Source of the DNA: Saccharomycopsis crataegensis
Taxonomy: Eukaryota > Ascomycota > Saccharomycetes > Ascoideales > Saccharomycopsidaceae
Length of the DNA stretch: 64,000 bases
Reading direction: 5' to 3'
NCBI RefSeq assembly: GCF_037102585.1
Contig: NW_027043831.1
Coordinates: forward strand, 186,001-250,000
Part shown: in pieces, positions 50,688 through 60,067 of the stretch
Position numbering within the stretch: position 1 is the first letter of the stretch
How the letters are laid out: every line of letters begins with the position of its first letter
Made by a program: the position numbers and the translations under genes
The notes under the pieces: model-generated
Seen by the model: the letters and a program-made list of their open reading frames with translations, nothing else
What the model was told of the DNA's origin: nothing
Databases searched by the model: none

Positions 50688-52585
50688 ATGTTGGAAAGCA
50701 AAATCAAATCGATATTTGCTATCCATCAATCTGATGATCAAATCAGAATACATCCCACCTCCCCAGAACCCATAGACCTAGAGAAACAATCATCACACAA
50801 TGTCACCACCGTAAAACACAACGACGAAAACAGCAACAATAACAACAACCCCTATTTGGTCACTTGGGACTCTCCTCAGGACCCTAAGAACCCCAGAAAC
50901 TGGACCATGGCCGCAAAAATCACCATCACCATCATGACCTCCCTTGATGCCTTCATCACCTCGTTCGCCTCCACCACTATCTCCCCAGCCATGGAAGAAA
51001 TCTCTGTCGAATTCGGCTTCCCTACAAATGAAACTTTGGCCTCGTTATGTGTCAGTATCTTCATTCTTCCCTGGATCTTCGTCCCATTGGTAGTCTCGCC
51101 GTTATCTGAAATCTATGGCCGGAAAATCGTCCTCTTGGTTTGCACTTGGGGTTTGTTCTTTTTCAACATCGGGTGCGCCTGGTCTCAAAATACTAGCCAA
51201 CTCCTTGTCTGTCGTTTTTTTGCCGGATTCTTCTCGTCTTCCACTTTATCGGTCGGCCCTGGGGCTTTGGGCGATGCATTCGATAATAAATCCAGAACTA
51301 AAGCCACCGGTCTTTATGCCATCGCCCTCGTCCTCGGTCCAGTGATTTCCCCAATCATTTCCGGGTTCGTGGTCCAATATAAAGGTTGGCGTTGGGTCCT
51401 CAAAATCTTGACCATCTTGAACGCCGCAATTCTTGTCCTCAACCATGCTTTCCTAAAAGAATCGTTCGAACCAATCCTTCTTGCCCGTAAAAAACAACAA
51501 TTGATGAAGAAAGACCCGGAAAATGCCGAAAAATACCATACCGCTTACGAATTAAACAACATGAATCTTTCCACATGGCGGTTCTTGCAAATCAACATCA
51601 GTCGTCCAATCCTTCTTCTCTTTTACCATCCAATGGTGTATGGGCTTGGGGCCTTCTTGGCCTTCACCAACGGGTTCCTTTACCTTATGATCGTTATTTT
51701 CCCAACCGTGTGGGCTTCCCTCTACGGGTTTTCCATGGGTATCTCTGGTCTCATGTTTGTTACTATGGGTATTGGTTTCCTTCTCGGTATCGCCTTATGG
51801 ACCCCCTCGATCGATTTTTTCGTCAATCGCTCTCTCAAGGCCAACAATGGCAAACTCAAACCAGAATATAAATTGAAATTGCTTTGGCTCGGGGGAATAA
51901 TCGCCCCTGCCGGAATGTTAGGGTTTGGTTGGTGTGTCGATAAGCACGTCCACTGGATTGTCCCATCGATTTTTGCCGCGATCTTCGCCTTTGGTACCGT
52001 CAACGTTTTCCAAATCATCAATAATTATTTGATCGATATGGATCCGGCATTTAGTGCCAGTGCAGTGGCAGCAGCAACGGTTTTCAGATCGATTTTTGGG
52101 TTTACTTTCCCGTGAGTATTTTTTTTTCTTTTTTGTGATTATTATTATTCTCCCCCAACCTTTTTTTGAAGTCAAAATTACTAACCATTCTTAGACTTTT
52201 TGCACCTAAATTCTACGCCAAATTGAAGTTTGGATGGGGGAATACCTTCTTCTTTTTCATTGGGATGATTCTTGGGATACCATATCCTATATATGCTTAT
52301 TACCGTGGCGAAAAATTGAGAAAATGGGGTAGCAAAAAACTTAGTGATTTTAACGATGCATTCTATAAGAAGTTGGGATTACAACCCCCATCAATACCGA
52401 ATTTGGAAGGCTGTGAAGATGAAGATGAAGAAGAAATGGAAAATGTCGCTGCAGATGAAAGCAAAGAAATTGAGAAAGAAGGACATATCATTAATGATGC
52501 AGCGGTTCCTCCGCCATCGCAAGATTCACATGATACAAAGTTCACCCAGTCTACTATGACCACCACGTCGGTAGGATCTATCTAA
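50688..52585 (+). CDS. DHA1-type major facilitator transporter (one intron)
   Basis: The coding sequence joins 50688-52111 and 52195-52585, giving 604 residues. The hydrophilic N-terminus includes LVTWDSPQDPKNPRNW, the usual start of fungal drug:H+ antiporter-1 proteins. Membrane segments follow in the usual 12-helix plan. The loop SEIYGRKIVLL is motif A; RFFAGFFSSSTLSVGPGALGD (about 170-190) contains the conserved loop after helix 4; GLYAIALVLGPVISPIISGFV is the antiporter motif C. Exon 2 adds the last helix pair (LFAPKFYAKLKFGWGNTFFFF, then PYPIYAYYRGEKLR) and an acidic cytoplasmic tail. Relatives export drugs or polyamines (Flu1, Tpo and Nag families). The substrate cannot be told from sequence. 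Retention of the intron would stop the protein before the final helices. Confidence 0.9.
52112..52194 (+). other. MFS transporter intron, 83 nt
   Basis: Donor GTGAGT, branch TACTAAC at 52179-52185, acceptor TTAG ending at 52194. It is phase 2 and restores the proline codon of FTFPLFAPKFY, a segment conserved in the family. The donor contributes an in-frame TGA. Confidence 0.95.
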
Positions 52586-52883
52586 ATATATATATATATA
52601 TATATTGTTCTATTATTTTTATTTTTTGCCCAATCTTTGAAATTCTTTTTCTATTTTAAAGGCATTGCCTAAAACTGAGCTAACCAGGATACCAGGCTGT
52701 TTAATTTTTCCCATTGCTAGTTTCTACATTTTTTTTACACAAATTGTTGTGTTACATATATTATATATTTAGAAACAGTCGTTTTATTTTTTAGAAAAAC
52801 AGAGAAATAAGAGTATTGCTATTGTTTAATGAATTATTATTTTCCTTTTTTTTTTTGATTTATTTAAAACATATATATATTGC

Positions 52884-55199
52884 TTACAAAAATTGTAGGT
52901 AGTTTGTACCATCATGAGCACCAGTAAAATTTTCCCGAGGGTTTTTTTCCTGAGGGTAAAAATTATTGTTGATGCCTTTATCATGTCTAATAAACAACTT
53001 GGGATTAACTTTCAACATCATTTCAAAAAACGACACGATATTATTATTGGAACATTGTTTAGCCTCATCTGAATCCTCAACATACAGCATCTGAGAAAGC
53101 TTGGTGAGTCCTGGGATATTATTTTTCCCGATATCCAAGTTTTTTAATCCCGGAATTGTGCAGGCTTCAGCAATCTGTTCCAACAGAACAAACTTGTTTT
53201 CAGATAAGTCTAAGTTTTCCAATGATGGCAAATTTTGGGATTCTATATTCCAGGAAGTAAGCGAGTTCCTTCCAAGGTGGAAGTTCAAAAGACGAGGAAA
53301 ATCCAATGGAAGATCAATAGATTCCAATTCATTATTGAATAGGTTCAAAATGAGGAGATTTGGAATGGCGTTGATATTTTTAAACGATTTGATCTTATTG
53401 TTGCACAAGTGTAGCTTTTCCAAGTTTAACAATTCGCTCAAATTTGTTTCAATCTTTGTAATTCTGTTATAGGCAAGAGTCAATTCCCTCAAAGCAGGTA
53501 GTTTCAAATTTGTTTCAATCTTTGTAATTCTGTTACAGGCAAGATTCAATTCCCTCAAAGCAGGTAGTTTCAAATTACCAATCATAGTCAATTCATTACC
53601 ACTCAAGTCTAGCCTCTCCAATCTAGGCAAATCTAATTCATCCACATCAACTCTGGATATTTTATTTCTCGCAAGATTCAATATTTTCAAGTTTGAAACT
53701 GATTGAAATGCCTTCATTGATTTTATGGAGTTCCAGCTTAAATCTAGCTTCTCCAATTGATTGAAATTTGTAAACGTACTATTGATTTCAGCTATTTGAT
53801 TATTCATGGCATCAAATTTCTTCAAACTTGTCAAGGCTTCAAAATTCTCAAGTTTTTGGAGTGAGTTAAAGCTTAGATTAAGATTTTCCAATGAAGGATA
53901 GTTCAAAGCTTGATCAATACTCTGTAAATTGTTTTTACTAAGGTCCAAAAATCGCAACTTGGGAAATGAGCTGATATTTTCGAACGAAGATATTTGATTG
54001 ATTCGCAAATTGAGATCTTGCAAATTTACCAACTTGCTGAAATCACAATCGATTTTTGTAATATCACTGAACGATGCTTCCAATATTTTCAAATTAACCA
54101 TATTATCCAATCCGTTGAGATTAGAGAGGACATTGCTAATTAATTTCAAGGACTCCAAGTTTGTCAAGTTTTCCAAATTCTCAGTTGTGCGAAGGCCAGA
54201 AATATAGAGAGTTAGACGCTTCAAATTTTTCAAATTCCAAGATGGAATATTTGACGGCAATTCTTTTAGCTTAATGCTTAAAGATCTCAAATTTTTCCAG
54301 TGTCCAATCACTGAAAGATCATCCATTTTCGGTACCCAAAACGAAGCATCTTTCAATTTTTTGAACCCTGCACAGTGTTTCAAGTCAACTCCTTCTGATA
54401 TACAGTTAAAGAACTCTAATTCCGGATACCGTTCACTTGAAAAATGCTTGACTGGGGTCTTTGATGCAACATTGATTCGCTTCAATTTAGGAGCCTTTAG
54501 AAATTTGAGATCTAAAGGTTTTCTTTTGTCATCACATTCCATTTGAAAGTCTTCCAAACTGGGAAATGTATCAGCAAAGGGAATTTCGTCAAATTTATCA
54601 TTAAAATATAAATGAATTGCTAATTTCTGCAACCTTGTGCAGTTGAATCCTTCCAAAAAAAACGTTTTAAAACTTGTTGAATTGTACACAATGCGTAACT
54701 CTCTTAATGGGTTATTGATCTTGATGTCCGGATAACCCGGAATTTTTGCTCGTTTCAACTTTGACATATCATTAACAATAATATTGATCTTCTTTACGGC
54801 ATTTTCAAGCTCTATTGATCTTTTTTTAAAATCTTCATCCTCAAACTCACAAAACCCAATGTTTTCAATATCAAAATCAACTGACTCGACAAACTTCGCC
54901 ACCTCTTTTAGTTCCACCAAATCCTCAATTCCAAAGACTAGCTGATTCCTCAAATCGATAGGACATTCTTTCTGTTTATAATATGTATAATTTATAGATA
55001 TTGAAGAAAAAATGGTGCTGCCAATTAGTTCTTTCCAAAATCCGTTATTGGTCTGATTATAGATCTGCAACAATGAGGTCTTACTTTTTATATCACAAAG
55101 CTTGAAAATCTTTGAGAGGACCTCATATGGAAGCAAATTGAGGTGTTTAATATCAGATTCTCCCAATACATTGGACGTTGTTTGGTGACTGTAACTCAT
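52884..55199 (-). CDS. F-box and leucine-rich-repeat protein
   Basis: From the ATG at 55199 the protein has 771 residues. The frame is open for 39 further codons to 55316, but that part includes a polylysine stretch encoded by a run of 29 T on the plus strand, so the later start is preferred. Residues about 17-55 (LNLLPYEVLSKIFKLCDI) form an F-box, the Skp1-binding module of SCF ubiquitin ligases. After a divergent region, about 18 leucine-rich repeats of 22-23 residues of the SDS22-like type run from about 300 to 720 (for example LNLSFNSLQKLENFEALTSL). Two neighbouring repeats (residues about 543-587) are nearly identical copies. The likely role is substrate recognition by an SCF ligase. No S. 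cerevisiae orthologue is evident; F-box/LRR families expand in some yeasts. Confidence 0.75.
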   Translation of the reverse strand: MSYSHQTTSNVLGESDIKHLNLLPYEVLSKIFKLCDIKSKTSLLQIYNQTNNGFWKELIGSTIFSSISINYTYYKQKECPIDLRNQLVFGIEDLVELKEVAKFVESVDFDIENIGFCEFEDEDFKKRSIELENAVKKINIIVNDMSKLKRAKIPGYPDIKINNPLRELRIVYNSTSFKTFFLEGFNCTRLQKLAIHLYFNDKFDEIPFADTFPSLEDFQMECDDKRKPLDLKFLKAPKLKRINVASKTPVKHFSSERYPELEFFNCISEGVDLKHCAGFKKLKDASFWVPKMDDLSVIGHWKNLRSLSIKLKELPSNIPSWNLKNLKRLTLYISGLRTTENLENLTNLESLKLISNVLSNLNGLDNMVNLKILEASFSDITKIDCDFSKLVNLQDLNLRINQISSFENISSFPKLRFLDLSKNNLQSIDQALNYPSLENLNLSFNSLQKLENFEALTSLKKFDAMNNQIAEINSTFTNFNQLEKLDLSWNSIKSMKAFQSVSNLKILNLARNKISRVDVDELDLPRLERLDLSGNELTMIGNLKLPALRELNLACNRITKIETNLKLPALRELTLAYNRITKIETNLSELLNLEKLHLCNNKIKSFKNINAIPNLLILNLFNNELESIDLPLDFPRLLNFHLGRNSLTSWNIESQNLPSLENLDLSENKFVLLEQIAEACTIPGLKNLDIGKNNIPGLTKLSQMLYVEDSDEAKQCSNNNIVSFFEMMLKVNPKLFIRHDKGINNNFYPQEKNPRENFTGAHDGTNYLQFL
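53440..53571 (-). repeat. 66-bp tandem duplication of one leucine-rich repeat
   Basis: Copies at 53440-53505 and 53506-53571 differ at two positions only. Each encodes 22 residues, exactly one leucine-rich repeat (LPALREL.LA.NRITKIETNL), so the frame and fold periodicity are preserved. Confidence 0.95.
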
Positions 55200-55239
55200 G
55201 TTTGGGGTGACTATGGAGTTAGCTAAAGAAGCTCTGTGA

Positions 55240-55275
<36 letters not shown>

Positions 55276-55566
55276 GATGTCAATTTCCTGGAACAGGAAA
55301 CATCGTAATCAGCCATGAGGGTTGATTATTGCAACAGTATTCGCGGAAGGATCGATATATATAAGTAATATATCTACCACCAATTTGTTTTTTCCCTCCT
55401 AAAATGAGTATTTGTTCATAAAACAGATGAAAGTTTTGACAGATTTTTTTCCACCTGATTTCTCATGTGCAGATCGAAATTCCATTTCCCCCTCCTAGGA
55501 TTTCTATTTGTTACACCCATAAGTAAAAATAAGTGAAAACAAAAGATACAAATACAAGGAAAAGCA

Positions 55567-55597
<31 letters not shown>

Positions 55598-55704
55598 CAA
55601 TACAAATACAAATACAAATATAAATACAATTATAATTATAAATACTAACAATAATATGTCTGTCAATTTCGTTTCTCATAAATTATGTATGGTCAAACCA
55701 TACC
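55200..55704. other. F-box gene promoter and PWWP gene 3' region
   Basis: The gap holds a run of 29 T (55244-55272), an optional upstream start codon for the F-box gene (55316), a TA repeat (about 55571-55596) and an imperfect ACAAATAC repeat (about 55600-55640). The short ORFs across the TA repeats are not credible genes. Confidence 0.5.
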
Positions 55705-58491
55705 CTATTGATTTCTAATATTCTCGACACTAGTCTTCAATTTATCAAGTTTCCGTCTTTTGGATCCTGTAATGCAATCACGACCAATATCCTTGCGTTT
55801 ATGTCCCAAAGGTATGATAATTCCTCTAGCTCCCACTTTCAATTGTCTCTCGATGCGTTTCAGATTTTTTTGGGTTACTTCCGGAGAGTTCTGTTGTGGT
55901 TTTTGACCCAATCTTCTTCTTGGTTTCTGATTCTGTTTTTTTCCAGAAAAAAATGTCGGATCAGATTTTGTAGGTTTTGAGGATATTTTTGAATTAGATT
56001 TCTGTATCTTTCGCAATGTCTTCGGTTTCATTTTGAGAACCACCTTGTTGCCAGAAACTTCCACATTGGTTTTGGGGGGCTTTTCAGTCATCCTGTCTTT
56101 AGAGGTCGGGATAGCTTTTGGTCTCGAACTCTTAATAGACAATGCATTTGATTTTGCAACCTTTTTTTGCGAAAAATTGGTTTCCAAGTTCTTCTTTTTT
56201 GGCGGTCTCCCAATTTTTCGGCGAGGCGGATCTTGTTTAAGTTTCAATGTAAGTTTTTTTGGTATTGACTTAAAAGAGTTTCTGTTGACTTCTTCTCCTT
56301 CTTTGTTCTTGTTATTAACCAACTTTAACAGCTTAACTTTCATTTTCTTTGTTACCTGTTTTTTTGTATTTGGTCTCTTAGTAGATCCCAGTGGTATTTC
56401 TAAGAGATTATCCAATGATATCCTCGGAGCATTCCTTCTTCTCTCAAGGTTTCCTGCAATTATATTACAGTGACCTTCATTATATTGGTCCATTGGATTC
56501 ACTGCATTCCAAAAAAACTCCGCATCGACATGTTGGGGAGGAATTCCCGTTTCATCCTCATATAATCTAGCATAAAAGTAATTAAAGTAGTGGCCGGTAA
56601 TTCTCGCTACCCGTCTAACAATTGCCTCTATCAATTCACCATCGAACTGAAATGTCCCCCAAAAAATCCGTTTCAATGTCCCAATCAATCTATTCTTAAT
56701 TAATGGATGTTTCCGTATCCATGTGGTGGTACGCAAAGTAGTTGGATCCTGTTTTGTTTGTGGAATACTCACCACTTTACCATATAGCAAAATGTTCAAC
56801 TTGCTGGCAACTTGCTTCACGACCTGTTCGATTTCTCCCACAATGATTACATCTAGTTGTAACAAACTTGCCATATCACGTAATGTTGCTTTTGATCCAA
56901 ATGCTCTATGCAGTGCTGTTTTCCCTCTGATCTTGGCACGTTTCTTCTGATTTATACTGTGTCTATACTCTCGTAGCTGCTGTTTCAATTTCTGAAAAAA
57001 ATTCTTCTCATCAAGACCTGCGAGGAATTGTTTAGTATAACGTTTTCGAACGGTTTGTTCAAATTTGCTCGATTTGCCGGTGAAATGATCCTTATACTGG
57101 TCAATCACCAGCACAGTGACTTCCAATCTCATATTATATAGCTCTTCAAGCAATTGAACTGTGTCCTCGGGAATTACGTCATCTTCTGCCTTAACACTCC
57201 GAGAGACCTCATCCAAAACCCTATTTATATCAGCATCAACATCTTCTGGTCCTAAAATATATTTGCGTTCGTGTTCATTAGAATTATCATAATAGAAATA
57301 AAATGCTTCATCAATATCAAAATCAGTAGATCCTGCAACCTTTTCTGAGGTATTGGCGTCATCAAATTCCCGCTCCTTAGGCCCGCTAAGATTCGCTTCA
57401 TTCAATTGGGTATTTGTGCTTTTCAGTTTCTCGCTCTGTTTTGTTTCAGGATCAATATCGACGGTCATTTCGGGATCATTCTCTACCAGAGTCTGTGATC
57501 CAGTTATATCATAAGTCTGACCCTCAATTGAATGATTCATTTTCACTGGCTGCTTATCCTGTATTTGCTGCAACGTTATTGTCTTTTCCTTCTCTGAACT
57601 TTTCCTTATTTGAAACACCATTCTGGTTCTGGTCTTATTTGAGGGACTGGTCAACAAAATGTCAAGTTCTTTATCTGAAGTTTCTTCAACCTTAACCACT
57701 GGGCAGTCATCAAGAATCTTGGGTATATCAGAATACTCGTTTGATTTGTCTTCATTGCCCATGGATATATCTCTACTATTTTTCTTCTCACCTGAAACCG
57801 GGGTCTTGGAAACCGTTGTAGATAGTAGTGACGATATTATTTCGTCATTCGAGCCTTCTTCAATCTTTTCAAGGATAATATCTTCCAGATAGCTTTCCCC
57901 TATTTCCACATTAGAGAATTCTTCATAAACGGTTTCGGTATCTTGATTCTTATTACAATTGTTCGAGGAAAGATCAAAACAATGATTTTTAGGGACCTTG
58001 ATTTCTGGAGGATTCGAAGAATTATCCCTCAAAATTTTCGACAACTTTTGAAGTGAACTATCTATATTTTGATCAAAGGTTTTCGATGACTGGTGTTTTG
58101 CAAGAAATCTAGCACAAACTTCCGGTGATAGTGACAGAATTTGCGATATTCCTACATACGATAGCGAGTCTTCGCCAAATAACACCACTGGAACCTGATC
58201 TTCCTCTTGTTTTTTATTCATCTTGTATTGTAAAGATAACTTTGGAATTTTACTCAATATCAGTATACCAGAATGAGAGTTCAATTGGATTGAATTTGGG
58301 AGGCTTAGAAGTTTTTCATTGGCAATGTGTGCTGGCCATGGTGGCAGTCCCCTGCTAGAAACTGGATTCAAAAGGTTAGAAATGATTCTTTTATTTATCT
58401 AAAAAAAAAAAAAAAATGCAGGTTTTCCCAAATCAAAGATAAACTCACCGGATACAATATCCCCAGGCTGAAGTTTGGACAAGTCAACCAT
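55705..58491 (-). CDS. PWWP-domain chromatin protein (intron inside the PWWP motif)
   Basis: The coding sequence joins 58491-58449 (43 nt) and 58361-55705, giving 899 residues. Splicing yields LQPGDIVSVSSRGLPPWPAHI, which matches the PWWP pattern GDIV(4)GxPPWP in residue spacing; neither exon alone does. A longer first exon from an ATG at 58590 is also in frame. Residues about 80-350 are acidic and low-complexity. A conserved-looking helical region spans about 365-640, with WIRKHPLIKNRLIGTLKRIFWGTFQFDGELI. The C-terminal third is very basic, with an AT-hook-like KIGRPPKKKN near 727. PWWP domains bind methylated H3K36 nucleosomes; Ioc4 and Pdp3 are yeast examples, but overall similarity to either was not recognised. 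A nuclear chromatin reader is inferred. Confidence 0.75.
58362..58448 (-). other. PWWP gene intron, 87 nt
   Basis: On the minus strand: donor GTGAGT (58448-58443), branch TTCTAAC (58381-58375), acceptor CAG ending at 58362. It is phase 1. A second AG seven bases downstream (ending at 58355) would shift the frame. The intron contains a T-tract. Confidence 0.85.
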
Positions 58492-58843
58492 GGCAATTCT
58501 AAAGCTGTGTGTGGAGCCGACCCGTGAAGCTATGTTGATGTTTTTGGCATCATCATTTATAGATGATACACCTGAATGTTTAGGATACAAAAAGAAAAAA
58601 TAAACATTCGCCTATCATCACGTGTATGATGCTTCTTGAGAGAAACGTTTGGATCTCCAAAGAGTTGTCGTTTGACAGATTTTGGTTCGAGCTATTGGTG
58701 TATTGAATGATTTTCTTGAATTTTCCTTTCGTGGTGTGGTAATACTTTCATAGAATGTTTCTGTAAAGAATTGGGAACTGTTAAAACAACATCGATGACT
58801 TTTGAATATCTATTGAGGGTGCTGCACCTCATCCATCTAAAAA

Positions 58844-58874
<31 letters not shown>

Positions 58875-59019
58875 ACTTCACTATCTAATTCATAAAAACT
58901 TAAAGCCAATAAATCTATTTATATATATTTATATAATACAGGATAAAAAAGAAAAGAGCAAAACGAGCAATAAAAGGGTGTACAATAACTAATATCAAAT
59001 ACACAAGGAATAAAAAAAA
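58492..59019. other. Divergent PWWP/YAR1 promoter region
   Basis: The 528-bp spacer holds an ATCACGTG E-box (58617-58624), a T-run of 25 (58844-58868) 151 bp before the YAR1 start, and a TATATATTTATATAA patch near 58920-58936 that could serve as the YAR1 TATA region. The region 58492-58590 could instead be coding if the PWWP gene uses its upstream ATG. Confidence 0.6.
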
Positions 59020-59655
59020 ATGGTTCAAGAAAGTCTAACTGCCGAAGAAATTGAATATATCGTTGAAGAAGCAAGATATGGTGAATTAGAATCCCTCCAA
59101 CAAATTTTCCAAGAGATCGATCATAAGCTTCTTCTAAACATCAAGGACAATGTTACTGGTTCCACTTTGATCCATATGTCTGCTGGTAATGGATACTTGG
59201 AAGTAGTTAAGTTCTTGCTTTCATTATGTGATTCTAAAATCGATAAAGAAGAATTAAAAAATTTTGTCAATTTGAAAAATGCCTCTGGAAATACTGCCTT
59301 ACATTGGGCAGCATTGAATGGACACTTGGAAATAGTGAAAGTTTTATGTGATGAATACGAAGCTGATCCATTCGTGAAAAATGATGTGGGTCACGATGCG
59401 ATCTTTGAAGCTGAAAATAACAATAAGGAAGACGTTGAAGAATACTTTTTGCAGAAATTCTCATTTGATCCTGAAGAAAGTGATGGCGATGAAGACGAAG
59501 ATGCCGAACACAAATCAAAGGATGAGCCAACCTTCAAGGCCGGTTGTGAAATCGAGAGTGTTACTAAGGAGGCTATCGCCGCCAAGGAAGAGTTATTGAA
59601 AGAAAGACAGCAGCAGGAGGAATTGGCAGCTAAGACAGAAGATTTAAAGATATGA
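59020..59655 (+). CDS. YAR1: Ankyrin-repeat chaperone of ribosomal protein Rps3, Yar1
   Basis: A 211-residue protein close to yeast Yar1 (200 residues). The ankyrin part runs about 15-135: ARYGELESLQQIF, STLIHMSAGNGYLEVVKFLL, SGNTALHWAALNGHLEIVKVL, and DPFVKNDVGHDAIFEAENNN, all matching Yar1 in order and spacing. The acidic linker EESDGDEDEDAE near 155 is followed by EIESVTKEAIAAKEELLKE. Yar1 holds newly made Rps3 (uS3) and escorts it to the nucleus for 40S assembly. The pairing of a ribosome-assembly chaperone with a VPS15 gene downstream (412 bp apart, same strand) has no evident functional meaning. Confidence 0.93.
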   Translation: MVQESLTAEEIEYIVEEARYGELESLQQIFQEIDHKLLLNIKDNVTGSTLIHMSAGNGYLEVVKFLLSLCDSKIDKEELKNFVNLKNASGNTALHWAALNGHLEIVKVLCDEYEADPFVKNDVGHDAIFEAENNNKEDVEEYFLQKFSFDPEESDGDEDEDAEHKSKDEPTFKAGCEIESVTKEAIAAKEELLKERQQQEELAAKTEDLKI

Positions 59656-60067
59656 AAAAATTAACCCTTCTTGAATTTCATTTTTCTCATGGTGATTGGT
59701 GCTGTTAAGGTTGAGAGTTATTTATTTCTGATTCAATGTCTAGAAAGCATAAACATAAATTAATAAATGTTAACTGTAATGAATTAGTTAATGTGCCCTT
59801 CAGAGACACTTCTCTTTTCTATTGTAAATAGGTTGGGATTTATTGCACTGCTGCATTGGGGCATCGACCCAAGGTCATGGAAACATACGGGTAACGCGTT
59901 TTGACTGTTCCTAAAAACAAAGAGATGAGCACAACCATCAACTGAAAATGTCAATATAACGCCGATAAGCTTTTATCAATCCAACATTAAAACTTTTTTG
60001 GCTGTCATAATACAGACATCCAGAAAATAGTCTTAACATAGAAAAATATTGATTTTTCTCTCCTGAA
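59656..60067 (+). other. YAR1 3' region and VPS15 promoter
   Basis: The 412-bp gap contains CGGGTAACGCGT at 59888-59899, combining the Reb1 core CGGGTAA with the MluI cell-cycle box ACGCGT, about 170 bp before VPS15. The first part has AT-rich YAR1 terminator-like sequence. No gene recognised. Confidence 0.55.

Noticed and set aside
52884-55316. Start of the F-box gene at 55316
   Set aside because: The extra 39 residues include a polylysine from a 29-base homopolymer; the F-box lies directly after the later ATG at 55199.
55416-55718. Tyr/Ile- and Asn/Thr-repeat ORFs near 55570-55640
   Set aside because: They translate a TA dinucleotide run and an ACAAATAC repeat; composition is purely repeat-driven.
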